A stretch of 64,000 nt of DNA, taken from the NCBI RefSeq assembly GCF_900114775.1, contig NZ_FOUE01000004.1, positions 1 to 64,000 of the forward strand, given 5' to 3'. Position 1 is the first letter of the stretch. Each line of letters opens with the position of its first letter. The translations under genes were made by a program, and so were the position numbers. Positions 27,401-40,899 of the stretch are shown here, piece after piece. The stretch is from Marinobacter zhejiangensis. Lineage in GTDB: Bacteria > Pseudomonadota > Gammaproteobacteria > Pseudomonadales > Oleiphilaceae. The notes beneath the pieces were generated by a model. The model was not told where the DNA came from. It saw only the letters and a program-made list of their open reading frames with translations, and made no database searches.

Positions 27401-27890
27401 ATTGGTGGTAGCACAGCGCACCATGAAGACCAAGAGTGGATCGACCATGTGCTTTATCACCCTGGACGATCGAAGCGGCCGAATCGAGGCCACTCTGTTC
27501 TCAGAGGCGTTCTATGAAAATCGAGAGCTGCTCGGGTCCGACCAGGTGATCGTGGTGGAAGGGCAGGTCAGCCATGATGATTATTCCGGTCAGATGAAGA
27601 TGCGGGTCAGTACGGTGATGGACGTCGCCACCGCCCGCCAGAAATTCAGCAAGGGGCTGAAATTGGCGCTGGTTTCAAGTCAGCTTCAGAATGGCATGCT
27701 GGACAAACTGGATGGTATCCTGCGCCCCTATCGCTGTGATGGCAGCCCGGTATGGATAGAATATCGAAGCGATCAGGCGCAAACGCGCATCGAACTGGGC
27801 GAATCATGGCGCATTCAGCCAAATGATGAGCTGTTACTGGAGCTAAAATACCTGGTGGGCGACCGGGCGGTCGAACTGGTCTATGATTGA
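24408..27890 (+). CDS. dnaE: DNA polymerase III alpha subunit
   Basis: 1160 residues, the same length as the E. coli protein, from the ATG at 24408 ([15 protein letters not shown]); a 13-codon upstream extension is not conserved. Order: PHP domain (1 to about 270), polymerase core with [16 protein letters not shown] and the catalytic [15 protein letters not shown], the [14 protein letters not shown] region, tandem helix-hairpin-helix, OB-fold (about 980-1070) and C-terminal tau-binding region. It is the replicative polymerase catalytic subunit. It stands between tlpA and accA as in Pseudomonas-like genomes. Confidence 0.98.
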   Translation: MAQTFVHLRVHSEYSMVDGLIRVKPLIGRVAELGMPAVGLTEQSNMCSLVRFYKAAVGAGVKPIIGADLWLDNPDEPENPFRITLLARNQDGYLHLTEIISRGFTEGQRFGKPIVQKEWLEEKSAGLIALSGAKLGDVGKALLAGKVELARERASYWMALYPDSYYLELQRTGRAGDEDCLHQSVALAQDLGCPVVATNDVHFLNADDFEAHEARVCIGESRTLDDPRRDRRFSEQQYLRSTEDMIELFSDIPEAVENTVEIARRCSVKVRMGEYFLPNYPIPGGMDINDYFRQVSEEGLEARLETILNKDDPEYDSKRQAYFDRLKFELDIIIQMGFPGYFLIVMDFIQWAKNNGVPVGPGRGSGAGSLVAYVLLITDLDPLEYDLLFERFLNPERVSMPDFDVDFCMEGRDRVIAYTAEKYGREAVSQIITFGTMAAKAVVRDVARVQGKSYGLADKLSKLIPFEVGMTLNKAIEQEPQLKDFLEQDEEAQEIWEMALKLEGVCRNAGKHAGGVVIAPTKITDFSPLYCDDEGGSLVTQFDKGDVEEAGLVKFDFLGLRTLTIIKWALSMINPRREKLGKPPLDIATIPLDDAASFEMLKRAETTAVFQLESRGMKDLIRRLQPDCLEDMIALVALFRPGPLQSGMVDDFIDRKHGRAPLSYPHPDYQYDGLQPVLEPTYGVILYQEQVMQIAQVMAGYTLGGADMLRRAMGKKKPEEMAKQKAGFIEGCVQNNIAESLAENIFDLVEKFAGYGFNKSHSAAYALVSYQTLWLKAHYPAEFMAAVLTADMQNTDKVVTLVEECRNMKLDLVLPDVSTSEYTFTVNDEGQIVYGLGAIKGLGEGPIQSVVESRGDDGPYKDLFDFCRRVDLKKVNKRALEAMIRAGAMDKLGPGRAHLFASIDKALQQANQQSRNESAGMIDMFGEMLTGGDGEDLYADVANVREWPEKERLKGEKDTLGLYLTGHPFDEYEREVRRFVRCSIADLKPNKSPQRVAGLVVAQRTMKTKSGSTMCFITLDDRSGRIEATLFSEAFYENRELLGSDQVIVVEGQVSHDDYSGQMKMRVSTVMDVATARQKFSKGLKLALVSSQLQNGMLDKLDGILRPYRCDGSPVWIEYRSDQAQTRIELGESWRIQPNDELLLELKYLVGDRAVELVYD

Positions 27891-27896
27891 GGGCGA

Positions 27897-27931
27897 GTTT
27901 CATTACGTTTTCATTAAGAAAAGCGTGAAAC
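27897..27931 (+). other. Bulged hairpin after dnaE
   Basis: GTTTC/GAAAC, ACG/CGT and TTTTC/GAAAA stack into a hairpin with small bulges and a 5-base loop, 7 bases after the dnaE stop. No T-run follows, so it is not a standard terminator. It may be a processing or attenuation structure in the 148-base dnaE-accA gap. Otherwise I see nothing convincing in that gap. Confidence 0.3.
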
Positions 27932-28038
27932 AGGCCGACTTATACCAATGTCCGCTTTAGGGGTGTCGAAGGCGCTGCTATCGTTAACGTAATTCTGGAT
28001 TGAGGCGCATTCCCTCAGCAACATATTGATGGAACATC

Positions 28039-28992
28039 ATGAATCCTAACTACCTGGACTTTGAACAGCCGATTGCCGATCTCGAAGCCAAAATTGAAGA
28101 GCTTCGCATGGTCGGTAATGACACCGACATCAACATCAGCGATGAAATCAACCGGCTTAAGAGCAAAAGCGTCAGCCTGACCGAGAGTATTTTTTCGGAC
28201 CTGAAGCCCTGGGACGTTGCCCGTCTGGCGCGTCATCCGCGCAGGCCCTATACGTTGGACTACATCGACCTGATGTTCGAAGACTTCGACGAGCTGCATG
28301 GTGACCGCAAGTACGCTGACGATCTTTCGATTGTTGGCGGTACTGCCCGCCTGGATGGCAAGCCGGTGATGGTGATTGGCCACCAGAAAGGACGGGAAGT
28401 GCGTGACAAGGTCAAGCGTAACTTCGGCATGCCTCGTCCGGAAGGCTATCGCAAGGCCTTACGCCTGATGGAAATGGCTGAGCGTTTCAAGATGCCGATC
28501 CTGACCTTTATTGATACACCGGGCGCCTATCCGGGTATCGGTGCGGAAGAGCGCGGGCAGAGTGAGGCCATTGCCTTTAACCTGGCGGTCATGTCCCGGC
28601 TGAAAACCCCCGTCATTTCCACCGTAATCGGTGAGGGTGGTTCTGGTGGCGCTCTGGCAATCGGTGTCTGTGACCACCTGTACATGCTGCAGTATTCAAC
28701 CTACGCGGTTATTTCGCCGGAAGGTTGTGCCTCTATTCTGTGGAAGAGTGCCGAGTATGCGGCCCAAGCGGCTGAGGCGATGGGGGTGACGGCTGACCGT
28801 CTCAAGGACCTGGGCTTGGCCGACCGAATTGTGTCTGAGCCCTTGGGTGGCGCGCATCGCAATCCTGAGGAAATGGCTCGCTCTCTGAAGGTGTCCCTGG
28901 CTGCTGGCCTGGATGAACTGCAACGGTTGCCCCTGGATGAGCTGGTAGCCCGCCGTTACGAGCGCCTGACCCGCTATGACACAGGGCGGTAA
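28039..28992 (+). CDS. accA: Acetyl-CoA carboxylase carboxyltransferase, alpha subunit
   Basis: 317 residues, standard length. Contains [20 protein letters not shown] near residue 57, the crotonase-like core with [20 protein letters not shown] and the oxyanion segment [12 protein letters not shown]. With AccD it transfers the carboxyl group from biotin to acetyl-CoA, the first step of fatty acid synthesis. The 3' end overlaps tilS by 17 bases, implying coupled translation. Confidence 0.97.
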   Translation: MNPNYLDFEQPIADLEAKIEELRMVGNDTDINISDEINRLKSKSVSLTESIFSDLKPWDVARLARHPRRPYTLDYIDLMFEDFDELHGDRKYADDLSIVGGTARLDGKPVMVIGHQKGREVRDKVKRNFGMPRPEGYRKALRLMEMAERFKMPILTFIDTPGAYPGIGAEERGQSEAIAFNLAVMSRLKTPVISTVIGEGGSGGALAIGVCDHLYMLQYSTYAVISPEGCASILWKSAEYAAQAAEAMGVTADRLKDLGLADRIVSEPLGGAHRNPEEMARSLKVSLAAGLDELQRLPLDELVARRYERLTRYDTGR

Positions 28993-30319
28993 ACGCCGTC
29001 CTGACGATCTCTCCTGGCCCGAAGCGCTGACCGAACCGGTTCAAGCGCTCCGGGCCGAACCTTCTCTTCTGGTTGCCCTCAGTGGTGGCCTCGATTCAAT
29101 CGTGTTGCTTCATACCGTCCTGCATTGCCTGTCGGGTACGCAGGTTCGGCTCCGGGCTGTGCATATCAACCACCAACTCCAGGCCAATGCCGGTGATACC
29201 GAGGCATTCTGCCGTCAACTCTGCCAGCAGCTGGGTGTTGAGCTGGTAGTGGAGCGGGTAGCCGTGAGCGCGACTGACGGCCCCGCTGCTGGACTGGAAG
29301 CGGGGGCCAGGGCGGCCCGCTACGAGGTCTTTGAGCGTTTGCTTGCCAGCGGCGGCACCTTGTTGATGGCTCATCATCAGGACGATCAGGCGGAAACGGT
29401 CCTGTTTCGTCTTGTCCGGGGGAGCGGTTTTGGTGGCCTTGCCGGGATTCCTGCACGACGGCGTTTGGGTAAGGGGTGGCTGGTGCGGCCATTTCTGGCG
29501 GTGCCTCGTTGCGAGCTTAAACAATGGGCCGAAACGAGCGGGCTGGCCTGGGTGGATGATCCCAGCAATCAGGACCAGCGATTTGACCGAAACTTTCTTC
29601 GTCACGCTGTGATGCCGTTGCTGAAAGGGCGGTGGCCGAACCTTCTGGTACGCATCGGGCGGACCTCGGAAGGCTGCCGGGAAGGGGCTGAGCTGGCTCA
29701 GACTCTGGCGCAACTGCGCTTTGATCAGCTGTCGGGTGATGCTGGGGAGCTGAGCCTTGACGGCTTTAAGTCGCTTTCCCTGGCGGAGCAGAAAAACCTG
29801 CTACGCTGGTGGATAGCGCAATCTGGCTTTGCCGTTCCAGAGCGTGGAGACTGGGCGCAGGTGGTTTCGGAACTGGTGAATGCTGGCGCCGATCGAGAGC
29901 CGGAGCTGGCTGGCGCCGGTTTTGCCATTCGCCGCTTTCAATCAGCCCTGTATCTGGTCGACGAACGTACCCCGCCGCGAGGCGGTATCAGCACCTTGGT
30001 GCCGGAGCAGCCGCTGCGGTGGGGCGGGTATCGCATCACGCTTGTTCGGTGTGCTGGTGCGGATACGCAAATACCGAGAATTCAGGTTGGGGCCCGACAG
30101 GGCGGAGAGAGGCTCAGAGCACACCCAGAGGGGGTGTCGAAGCCCCTCAAGAAATGGCTTCAGGAGAAGGCCGTTCCGCCTTGGGAGCGGGCGCGGTTGC
30201 CACTTATGTCCCTTGACGGAGAGTTGATTGGCGTGGGCTTGATCTGGCTGTCCCCCCGGTTCCAGGGGGCGCTACCGGAGAGTGGCTGGCGGATCTTAGT
30301 GGAGCGGGAATTTGATTGA
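28976..30319 (+). CDS. tilS: tRNA(Ile)-lysidine synthetase
   Basis: 447 residues. The PP-loop ATPase signature [12 protein letters not shown] (33-43) and the family segment [21 protein letters not shown] identify TilS. It adds lysine to C34 of tRNA-Ile(CAU), changing its decoding from AUG to AUA. The C-terminal domains (about 220-447) are diverged, as usual. The start ATG lies inside the end of accA. Confidence 0.95.
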   Translation: MTQGGKRRPDDLSWPEALTEPVQALRAEPSLLVALSGGLDSIVLLHTVLHCLSGTQVRLRAVHINHQLQANAGDTEAFCRQLCQQLGVELVVERVAVSATDGPAAGLEAGARAARYEVFERLLASGGTLLMAHHQDDQAETVLFRLVRGSGFGGLAGIPARRRLGKGWLVRPFLAVPRCELKQWAETSGLAWVDDPSNQDQRFDRNFLRHAVMPLLKGRWPNLLVRIGRTSEGCREGAELAQTLAQLRFDQLSGDAGELSLDGFKSLSLAEQKNLLRWWIAQSGFAVPERGDWAQVVSELVNAGADREPELAGAGFAIRRFQSALYLVDERTPPRGGISTLVPEQPLRWGGYRITLVRCAGADTQIPRIQVGARQGGERLRAHPEGVSKPLKKWLQEKAVPPWERARLPLMSLDGELIGVGLIWLSPRFQGALPESGWRILVEREFD

Positions 30320-30364
30320 GAACGCAGCGCGGTTCTGGTAGTCTGGCGTCCCATCTTGAGATGA

Positions 30365-32035
<1,671 letters not shown>

Positions 32036-32044
32036 CTTTCTGAT

Positions 32045-32076
32045 AACGCCGGCACGGGAAACCGTGCCGGCGTTTT
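32045..32076 (+). terminator. Strong terminator between pyrG and kdsA
   Basis: AACGCCGGCACG and CGTGCCGGCGTT form a 12-bp G+C-rich stem around a 6- to 8-base loop, followed by TTTT. It starts 10 bases after the pyrG stop. It probably ends or attenuates the pyrG transcript, leaving 45 bases before kdsA. Confidence 0.85.
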
Positions 32077-32082
32077 GATTGA

Positions 32083-32967
<885 letters not shown>

Positions 32968-33013
32968 CCGGCAGTCACTATCCCCGGTTGCGAATATTAT
33001 TGATTTGAATTGA

Positions 33014-34330
<1,317 letters not shown>

Positions 34331-34377
34331 GCTAAGCATCGCCAAACGTCTAAGTCTACGCTAGACTCTTAGGGCTG

Positions 34378-34421
34378 CTGATTTCCCCGCAGGGATATGC
34401 CGGGAAATCAGTGGCCTTTTT
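34378..34421 (+). terminator. Terminator-like hairpin after eno
   Basis: CTGATTTCCC and GGGAAATCAG form a 10-bp stem with a 14-base loop; the sequence then continues TGGCCTTTTT. The T-run starts a few bases after the stem, so termination may be partial, letting ftsB and the isoprenoid genes be read through. Confidence 0.6.
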
Positions 34422-34497
34422 GCTATTTCTGCTGGTGGGATAAACAGGGAACGCCAGCAACAGGGAAGTCAGTATAAAACGCACGAAGAGAAACGGG

Positions 34498-34770
34498 ATG
34501 AAAGTTCTTTGGTCAGTGATGGTGGTGTTTATCCTCCTCCTGCAGGCACGCCTGTGGGTTGGTGAGGGTAGCTATGCCCAGGTATGGGGGCTACAGGAGA
34601 CCATCGCTGAGCAGCGCGCTGAAAATGCGACGCTGGCCGTGCGCAATGAGCGCCTTTATGCAGAAGTGCGAAACCTCCGCAATGAGCAGGGAGCTATCGA
34701 GGAGCGCGCACGCATGAATCTCGGCCTGATCCGAGAAGACGAAACATTTTACTTGGTGGTGGAGCACTGA
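34498..34770 (+). CDS. ftsB: Cell division protein FtsB
   Basis: 90 residues. One N-terminal membrane helix (about 3-20, VLWSVMVVFILLLQARLW) is followed by a coiled coil (about 28-66, with regular L/V heptads and many E/R/N). This is the FtsB/DivIC layout; FtsB forms the FtsQLB complex in the division septum. Its place between eno and ispD matches many gammaproteobacteria. AGAGAAACGGG before the ATG provides a modest ribosome binding site. Confidence 0.95.
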   Translation: MKVLWSVMVVFILLLQARLWVGEGSYAQVWGLQETIAEQRAENATLAVRNERLYAEVRNLRNEQGAIEERARMNLGLIREDETFYLVVEH

Positions 34771-34816
34771 CGCTCCAATCCCGCTCCCGGTTGAAACCAA
34801 AACCTGACTGATCTCT

Positions 34817-35557
34817 ATGAATGACCCCCGTTTCTGGCTGGTGGTGCCTGCCGCCGGCATTGGTCAGCGTATGAATGCTGGCTGTCCCAAGCAGTACCTC
34901 CGTATCCGTGGCCGATTCCTTCTCGATATAACCCTTTCCCGATTGCTTGAGCACGACCTGTTCATTGACTGCGTGGTGCCTTTGCATTCAGCGGATACGT
35001 GGTGGTCAGACACTGAAGCTAGTCACAATGCCCGGGTAATAACCTGCAGAGGTGGCGGCGAAAGGATTGACTCGGTGTTGTCGGCACTTGTGACGATCGA
35101 AGACCGCGCCCAGGCTGGGGATTGGATTCTGGTCCATGATGTCGCGCGTCCGTGTGTAAGCCATGACGATTTGACCCGGCTAGTAACTGAGCTGGTTGAA
35201 CACCCGGTTGGAGGGCTATTGGCAGCGCCGGTCACCGATACCCTGAAGGTTGCCGAAATGGGAGATCAGGGCGTCGACGTCTGTGGCACCCAGGATCGAA
35301 GCAGGCTTTGGCGGGCGCTGACGCCTCAGATGTTTCGCTATGGTGACCTGAAGCAGGCCCTGGAACAGGCGGTGGAAAACCAGTGCGTGGTCACGGATGA
35401 AGCCTCTGCGATCGAAATGGCCGGGGCCACCCCCCGGATTGTGGAAGGCCGGCCCGATAACATCAAAGTAACGCTACCGGCGGATCTTGCGATGGCTGAG
35501 TTTATTCTTGGTCAGCTTGAAGCCTGTCCGCAGGCGGCGACAGAGGAAAGGGGATAA
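34817..35557 (+). CDS. ispD: 2-C-methyl-D-erythritol 4-phosphate cytidylyltransferase
   Basis: 246 residues. The nucleotide-binding loop VPAAGIGQRMNAGCPKQYL lies at 11-29, with WILVHDVARPCVS and VTDEASAIEMAG later in the chain. Second cytosolic step of the MEP isoprenoid pathway, making CDP-methylerythritol. It stands 3 bases upstream of ispF, which acts two steps later. Confidence 0.96.
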   Translation: MNDPRFWLVVPAAGIGQRMNAGCPKQYLRIRGRFLLDITLSRLLEHDLFIDCVVPLHSADTWWSDTEASHNARVITCRGGGERIDSVLSALVTIEDRAQAGDWILVHDVARPCVSHDDLTRLVTELVEHPVGGLLAAPVTDTLKVAEMGDQGVDVCGTQDRSRLWRALTPQMFRYGDLKQALEQAVENQCVVTDEASAIEMAGATPRIVEGRPDNIKVTLPADLAMAEFILGQLEACPQAATEERG

Positions 35558-35560
35558 CAC

Positions 35561-36037
35561 ATGCGGATAGGGCAAGGGTTTGATGTCCATGCGTTCTGCG
35601 ACGGAAATGAAGTGATCCTGGGTGGGGTCCACATTCCTCACTCCCATGCGCTTAAGGCCCACTCCGATGGTGATGTACTGCTCCATGCGCTGGCGGACGC
35701 GCTTTTGGGTGCCGTGGCGCTTGGGGACATCGGGCACCTGTTTCCTGATACCAGCGATGAATGGGCAGGGGCGGATAGCCGGGACCTGCTGCGTCGAGTG
35801 ATGGCGCGGGTGGCTGAGCAAGGCTACCGGGTGGTGAATGTGGATTCGACGATCATTGCTCAGGCCCCGAAGATGGCGCCCCATGTCGACGCCATGCGCA
35901 GAAATATCGCTGAAGACCTGGGCGTCAGCCTGGAGCAAGTCAGCGTCAAGGCAACCACCACAGAGCGGCTCGGCTTTACCGGCCGAGGTGAAGGCATTGC
36001 CTGTCAGTCCATCTGCCTGTTGGAGCCTTCGTCCTGA
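35561..36037 (+). CDS. ispF: 2-C-methyl-D-erythritol 2,4-cyclodiphosphate synthase
   Basis: 158 residues, standard length. The zinc site begins [10 protein letters not shown] (D8, H10), and [17 protein letters not shown] carries the substrate-binding helix. The C-terminal [17 protein letters not shown] is the family signature. It cyclises the MEP-pathway intermediate to MEcPP. The stop overlaps the truD start (TGATG). Confidence 0.97.
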   Translation: MRIGQGFDVHAFCDGNEVILGGVHIPHSHALKAHSDGDVLLHALADALLGAVALGDIGHLFPDTSDEWAGADSRDLLRRVMARVAEQGYRVVNVDSTIIAQAPKMAPHVDAMRRNIAEDLGVSLEQVSVKATTTERLGFTGRGEGIACQSICLLEPSS

Positions 36038-37101
36038 TGTCGGAACAACAGCGGTGGCGCCTCGACTGGCCGGTTCCGGCGCCGGGTCGCGTTGCAAAGG
36101 CCGTCCTCAAGGCATCACCTGAGACGTTTTTTGTTGATGAGGATCTCGGACAGGAGGGGTTCCCTGAGGAGATCACAAGCGCCGACGCACTCGTGGTTGG
36201 TGGTGACGGCGAGCACGTTTGTTTGCGGCTTGAGAAGACCGGTGACAACACTGATTATGTCGCCCGCCAGTTGGCGTCGTTGGCAGGGTGCCGCCATCAC
36301 GACGTAGGTTATTGTGGGCTCAAGGATCGTCACGCGGTCACACGCCAGTGGTTCAGCCTCTACCGGCCGGGACAGGAAGCCAGCGACCAGACGCTTATTG
36401 AACAGGTGAGTCAGCGCTGGCCGGTGTTGTCTGCCCATCGTCATGCCCGCAAGTTACGCCGGGGCGACCATCGCGGTAACGCCTTCATGATTACCCTGGT
36501 GGACGTTGAGGGTGACCGGGAAGCCATCGATTCCGCCTTGCACCAGGTGGCTTTACAGGGCTGCCCGAATTACTACGGGCGCCAGCGCTTTGGTCATGAT
36601 GGCGGTAACCTGGATCGAGCTATTGCGCTGGACTTCTCTCGCCCCCGACATCGAGGCCGCCGAGGGCAATCATCCCGCAACCGTGACGGAATGTATTTTT
36701 CAGCAGCACGCTCCTGGCTGTTCAATGAAGTCCTGGCTGAGCGTGTTGAGGTGGGGAACTGGCTCGAACGGTTTGAGGGGGAGCCCGACCCCGTTGCGCC
36801 AACCGGGCCACTGTGGGGTGACGGCGGTACCACTGCCACTGGCGATCAGGAGACGCTGGAGCGTCGGGTAGTTGCCGAACACCCGGAGTTGGCTCAGGTA
36901 TTTTCAAGCACGCGGATGAAACCCGAGCGGCGGGCATTGGCCTTGATGCCCGGGGCTTTGGCGTGGGAGTGGCGGGACCAGCACACGCTGATTTTGCGTT
37001 TTCACCTGTTGCCCGGGCAGTTTGCGACCTCATTGATCGGCAGCGTTTTCGAGCTGACGGACGCCGGTGGCGGGGATTCCGGGGTCGCAGAAGATCGGTA
37101 A
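36037..37101 (+). CDS. truD: tRNA pseudouridine(13) synthase
   Basis: 354 residues. The motif GYCGLKDRHAVTRQWFSL contains the catalytic D97, and the segment GCPNYYGRQRFGHDGGNL belongs to the TruD insertion domain. It isomerises U13 in tRNA-Glu. It is translationally linked to ispF, and this pairing is conserved in gammaproteobacteria. A gap of 134 bases separates it from surE. Confidence 0.96.
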   Translation: MSEQQRWRLDWPVPAPGRVAKAVLKASPETFFVDEDLGQEGFPEEITSADALVVGGDGEHVCLRLEKTGDNTDYVARQLASLAGCRHHDVGYCGLKDRHAVTRQWFSLYRPGQEASDQTLIEQVSQRWPVLSAHRHARKLRRGDHRGNAFMITLVDVEGDREAIDSALHQVALQGCPNYYGRQRFGHDGGNLDRAIALDFSRPRHRGRRGQSSRNRDGMYFSAARSWLFNEVLAERVEVGNWLERFEGEPDPVAPTGPLWGDGGTTATGDQETLERRVVAEHPELAQVFSSTRMKPERRALALMPGALAWEWRDQHTLILRFHLLPGQFATSLIGSVFELTDAGGGDSGVAEDR

Positions 37102-37235
37102 ACAGGGCATATTAGGCGTTTACTGAAACTGTCTTTGAGTAGTATCCAGACCAGCAGGCCAAGACCAGCTGGCAATAATAAAGAACTTCAGACCTGAACA
37201 TGGCCCTGGCCTGTTCACGGCTAGCGGAGAAAACT

Positions 37236-37985
37236 GTGCGTATTCTGTTGTCCAATGATGACGGTGTTCATTCACCCGGCCTGATTGCCCTTTATGAGGG
37301 ACTAAAAGGGTTGGGGGTGTTGGAAGTGGTGGCTCCTGATCGTGACCACAGTGGGGCCAGTAATGCGCTGACCCTGAACCGGCCACTGACGGTCGAGCAA
37401 CACCCCAATGGCTTCAAGTCCGTCGATGGCACCCCTACGGATTGTGTGCATCTGGCTGTTAATGGCCTGTTTGAACAACCGTTCGACCGGGTGATCTCGG
37501 GTATCAATACGCACGCCAATCTCGGTGATGACGTTATCTACTCCGGCACGGTCGCGGCCGCGATGGAAGGGCGTCACCTGGGCTTGCCGGCCATCGCTGT
37601 GTCGTTGGTCAATCAAGGTCACTACCACTACGAAACCGCAGCCCGGGTGGTCAAGCTCCTGCTGGAACAGAGCCAACCACTGGTCCTGGGTCCCCGAAGT
37701 ATTCTCAACGTGAATGTTCCGGACGTGCCCTGGAACGAGTTGAGCGGTTTTCGTGTCACACGGTTAGGCCACCGGGGTAAAGCGGAAGGCGCGGTTCCGG
37801 TAACCTGCCCCAGGGGTAAATCACGCTACTGGATCGGTGCTGCGGGCGATGGTGGTGATGCAGGAGCTGGAACAGACTTCGAAGCGGTACGGGATGGCTT
37901 CGTTTCAATTACGCCGGTTCAAGTTGATATGACCCGTCACGAAGCGTTGGGATCGCTGAGCGACTGGGTAGGGGGGATTCACTAA
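37236..37985 (+). CDS. surE: 5'/3'-nucleotidase SurE
   Basis: 249 residues from GTG at 37236, which has CGGAG about 7 bases upstream. The family always starts with the metal-binding RILLSNDDG, which appears directly after this start (D8, D9), so the 12-codon upstream extension is rejected. [22 protein letters not shown] is the second signature. SurE is a metal-dependent nucleotidase active in stationary phase. Its stop overlaps the pcm start. Confidence 0.96.
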   Translation: MRILLSNDDGVHSPGLIALYEGLKGLGVLEVVAPDRDHSGASNALTLNRPLTVEQHPNGFKSVDGTPTDCVHLAVNGLFEQPFDRVISGINTHANLGDDVIYSGTVAAAMEGRHLGLPAIAVSLVNQGHYHYETAARVVKLLLEQSQPLVLGPRSILNVNVPDVPWNELSGFRVTRLGHRGKAEGAVPVTCPRGKSRYWIGAAGDGGDAGAGTDFEAVRDGFVSITPVQVDMTRHEALGSLSDWVGGIH

Positions 37986-38641
37986 TGGTTGCAGAGCTTC
38001 AGGGCATCGGCATGACCTCCCGTCGAACCCGTATGCGGCTTATTCAGCGTCTTCGTGACAATGGTATTCAGAACGAGCAGGTGCTGGAGGTGATGGCTGA
38101 CCTGCCGCGGCATATCTTCCTGGATGAAGCCCTGGCTCATCGAGCCTATGAGGACACCGCGTTGCCGATTGGACATGGCCAGACCCTGTCCCAGCCCTAC
38201 ATTGTGGCGAAAATGACGGAAGAACTGATTCGTACCCAGCCACGCAAGGTACTGGAACTCGGAACCGGGTCAGGCTACCAGACTGCGGTACTGGCAAACC
38301 TGGTTGACGAAGTGTACAGCGTCGAACGCATCAAGCCGCTTCAGGATCGTGCCCGTGAGCGTTTGCGGGCTTTATCGCTACGCAATGTGTTTCTCCGTCA
38401 TGCGGACGGTGGGATCGGCTGGCCGGAAAAAGGTCCCTTTGATGCCATCATCGTGACCGCCGCACCGAAAGTGCTGCCTGAGGAGCTGAAACAGCAGGTT
38501 GTGGATGGAGGCGTGATTATTGCGCCGGTTGGGGAGTCCTCGCAGATGCTGGTACGAATTGAACGTCATGGCGATGAATTCCGCACGGAAGAAATTGAGC
38601 CCGTCAGATTTGTTCCGTTGCTTGGAGGCGTGGTGCGATGA
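37985..38641 (+). CDS. pcm: Protein-L-isoaspartate O-methyltransferase
   Basis: 218 residues. SAM-binding motif I is VLELGTGSGYQTAVLANLV (about 80-98), and the typical preceding segment GHGQTLSQPYIVAKMTE is intact. It repairs isoaspartyl residues in aged proteins. It overlaps surE upstream and the DUF368 gene downstream (ATGA). surE-pcm-nlpD-rpoS is a classic stationary-phase cluster. Confidence 0.97.
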   Translation: MVAELQGIGMTSRRTRMRLIQRLRDNGIQNEQVLEVMADLPRHIFLDEALAHRAYEDTALPIGHGQTLSQPYIVAKMTEELIRTQPRKVLELGTGSGYQTAVLANLVDEVYSVERIKPLQDRARERLRALSLRNVFLRHADGGIGWPEKGPFDAIIVTAAPKVLPEELKQQVVDGGVIIAPVGESSQMLVRIERHGDEFRTEEIEPVRFVPLLGGVVR

Positions 38642-39600
38642 ATGAGCCGGATGAGACGGCGCGGAGCCAGCGATTGCCAGGGGTTTTTCTCCGTGGCATG
38701 GCCATGGGGGCGGCGGATGTGGTACCGGGAGTGTCCGGGGGAACAATAGCGTTCATCACCGGCATTTACTTCCGCCTGCTTGCCGCCGTCAATGCTGTTC
38801 CGGCGGCGTTTGTATCAGACTTGCTAAAGGGCCGGATCAAAGCGTTCTGGTCCGCGTGTGACGGAACCTTCCTGGTCTGTCTGCTGGCAGGGGTTATCAC
38901 CAGTGTTGGCACTCTGGCATCCATCATTACCTTTGTTCTCGACGAATACCCGGTTTTGATCTGGAGCTTCTTTTTCGGGCTGATCATCGCGTCTGTCTGG
39001 CATGTGTTTCGCCAGGTTCGTCATCTGGACTGGCCACTTCTGATACCCATGGTTGCGGGCGCGGCTTTCGCCTGGTGGATAACTACGCTTCCGGCGGGGG
39101 AAGTATCGCCGACACCGATGGTGTTTCTTGGCGCGGGGGCGCTGGCGATCTGTGCGATGATCCTGCCGGGGATTTCGGGGAGCTTCATTCTGCTGCTGAT
39201 CGGCATGTATGCTCCGGTTCTGGCCGCAATCAAAGGCTTGGAGCTGACGAGCCTGATGCTGTTTGTTGCAGGCTGTATCGTTGGTCTGCTCTCTATTGCG
39301 AGGGTGCTGACCTGGGCGATTCACCGCTATCACGACACGGTTCTTGCTGTTCTGACCGGTTTCATGGTGGGGGCGCTGAACAAGGTGTGGCCCTGGAAGG
39401 AAACTCTGAGCTGGCGTCTAAACAGCCATGGTGAACAGGTCCCGCTGATTCAAAACAGTATATCCCCAATGCATTACGCTGAACTGATGGGCGTGCCTTC
39501 TCAGCTGGCGCTGGCCATTCTCTGCGCCATTGGCGGGTTCGTGCTTGTGCTGGTTATTGAATGGCTAGGGCAGCAGGGGCGGGTGCCGTCTGAGTCGTAG
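38638..39600 (+). CDS. DUF368 polyprenyl-phosphate transporter family protein
   Basis: 320 residues, polytopic with about eight membrane helices. The signature GAADVVPGVSGGTIAFITGIY (about 23-43) and the related ICAMILPGISGSFILLLIGMY (about 171-191) are the two inverted re-entrant repeats of the family. DUF368 proteins (PopT) were shown in other bacteria to move undecaprenyl phosphate back across the membrane for cell-wall and surface polymer synthesis. The start overlaps the pcm stop. A family-level assignment is safe; the carrier specificity is inferred. Confidence 0.92.
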   Translation: MNEPDETARSQRLPGVFLRGMAMGAADVVPGVSGGTIAFITGIYFRLLAAVNAVPAAFVSDLLKGRIKAFWSACDGTFLVCLLAGVITSVGTLASIITFVLDEYPVLIWSFFFGLIIASVWHVFRQVRHLDWPLLIPMVAGAAFAWWITTLPAGEVSPTPMVFLGAGALAICAMILPGISGSFILLLIGMYAPVLAAIKGLELTSLMLFVAGCIVGLLSIARVLTWAIHRYHDTVLAVLTGFMVGALNKVWPWKETLSWRLNSHGEQVPLIQNSISPMHYAELMGVPSQLALAILCAIGGFVLVLVIEWLGQQGRVPSES

Positions 39601-39924
39601 ACGCGGGCGCGGACCCTGACCTGGTTTTGGATATAGATGCATAAGCGAAGTGTTACCAAGGGGCATTTTGCCTGTTTCTTCAAGTAACAGACGTGGCGGC
39701 AGTGTAACTTGGTTTTGCACAAGAAATGTGCAATAAATTAGCAGCTTAGTGACAAGACTTTAGACAAGACCGTATTTTTTATACTGATTGGCAATAAACA
39801 GGGTGTTTTTATATTTGTGTTGTTGGAGCACCGGTTGGTTCAGGCCCCAGTAAACAGGCTGCACGCGTCGTCGCGTAGCGGCTCTCGCTCTGTTTTGCAT
39901 TTTTCCCCCCAGTTCCCGTCCCTG
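39601..39924 (+). other. 324-base gap before nlpD, A+T-rich, regulatory candidate
   Basis: The gap is richer in A+T than its surroundings between about 39700 and 39815. It holds the inverted repeat listed separately and a TATACT hexamer at 39780-39785 that could be a -10 box, although no good -35 stands 16-18 bases before it. The last 108 bases (39817-39924) stay open in the nlpD frame and could be coding if translation begins earlier. No terminator for the DUF368 gene was found. Confidence 0.4.
39715..39733. promoter_or_regulatory. Inverted repeat upstream of nlpD-rpoS
   Basis: TTGCACA-AGAAA-TGTGCAA is a perfect 7-bp inverted repeat with a 5-base centre, inside an A+T-rich stretch about 47 bases before a possible -10 hexamer. 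It could be a transcription factor operator or a transcript hairpin. No specific regulator is identified. Confidence 0.35.
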
Positions 39925-40716
39925 GTGCGAATGGTAGTGATATTCGCGCTGTCTGCTTTTCTGTCTGCCTGTAATACCAGCGCGATCTATCAGGATGACT
40001 CCTACAACCCGCCCGTGTACTGGGGACAGCACGTGGTCAAACGGGGCGAAACCCTCTACAGCATTGCCTGGCGTTATGGACGAGATTACCGGGAGTTGGG
40101 TAATGCCAATGGCATAACGTCTCCTTATCTTATTCGGGAAGGCCAGGTTCTTCGGCTGGACCTTCGCGGAACTGTCACAACCACTGGTCAGACTGGGTCT
40201 GTCGCCAGTAGTAGCGGCAGTGCGGCGAGTAGGCCGGCCGCCAGGCCGCCCGTTAGTCGGCCGCCCGCACCGGTTCAGCAACCGGTCGTGACTCGCCCTC
40301 CGGTGAGTTCTGGGGCTCAGGCAGACCGGACCCAAGTGGTCTCCAACATTGAATGGCGGTGGCCACACCCTGGCACTGTAATTGCAGGTTACTCAACGAC
40401 CGGCAAAGTCAATAAAGGCCTTGATATCGCGGGAAATAGCGGTGATCAGATCAGGGCTGCCGCATCAGGTAGTGTGGTTTATGCGGGAAGTGGCTTGCTT
40501 GGCTACGGCAATCTGATTATCGTGAACCATAACGAACACTTTTTGAGCGCCTATGCGCACAACCGAAACATCCTGGTGCAGGAGGGACAAAACGTCCAGG
40601 CAGGACAAGTCATAGCTGAGCTGGGTAGCAGCGGAACGGACCGCCCGAAGTTGCACTTTGAAATTCGCAAGAACGGCAATCCGGTCGATCCCGCCCAATA
40701 TCTGCCACCCCGTTGA
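39925..40716 (+). CDS. nlpD: NlpD, LysM/LytM murein amidase activator lipoprotein
   Basis: 263 residues from GTG at 39925, which gives a compact lipoprotein signal (RMVVIFALSAFLSAC, Cys 16). The open frame continues up to GTG 39817 but would add a long hydrophilic head, and neither start has a good ribosome binding site. A LysM domain (HVVKRGETLYSIAWRYG) binds peptidoglycan; a linker rich in P, S and R follows; the C-terminal LytM domain ends LHFEIRKNGNPVDPAQYLP. The first zinc-ligand position is Asn (VNKGLDIAG) as in E. coli NlpD, so it should activate an amidase at the septum rather than cut. It lies directly upstream of rpoS. Confidence 0.9.
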   Translation: MRMVVIFALSAFLSACNTSAIYQDDSYNPPVYWGQHVVKRGETLYSIAWRYGRDYRELGNANGITSPYLIREGQVLRLDLRGTVTTTGQTGSVASSSGSAASRPAARPPVSRPPAPVQQPVVTRPPVSSGAQADRTQVVSNIEWRWPHPGTVIAGYSTTGKVNKGLDIAGNSGDQIRAAASGSVVYAGSGLLGYGNLIIVNHNEHFLSAYAHNRNILVQEGQNVQAGQVIAELGSSGTDRPKLHFEIRKNGNPVDPAQYLPPR

Positions 40717-40836
40717 GAATGGCCGTCAGGCCTGTGATGGATCTATCTCAACAAGAATCACGCCGGTCGCAGGTGAGATGTTGTGGCCACAGGCGAATAA
40801 ATGTTCCTGAATCTAACAAAAAGCTTAAACAGCAGG

Positions 40837-40865
40837 CGCTTACGACAAAAACAAATAGGTAAGCG
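40837..40865 (+). promoter_or_regulatory. Hairpin in the rpoS leader
   Basis: CGCTTAC and GTAAGCG form a perfect 7-bp stem with a 15-base A-rich loop, ending 34 bases before the rpoS ATG. An mRNA starting in or before nlpD would carry it. Structured rpoS leaders that occlude the start and bind small RNAs are known in E. coli. Such a role here is inference. Confidence 0.35.
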
Positions 40866-40899
40866 AAAAATGCAGGGTCATTGAAAGGCGGGGCTAGCT

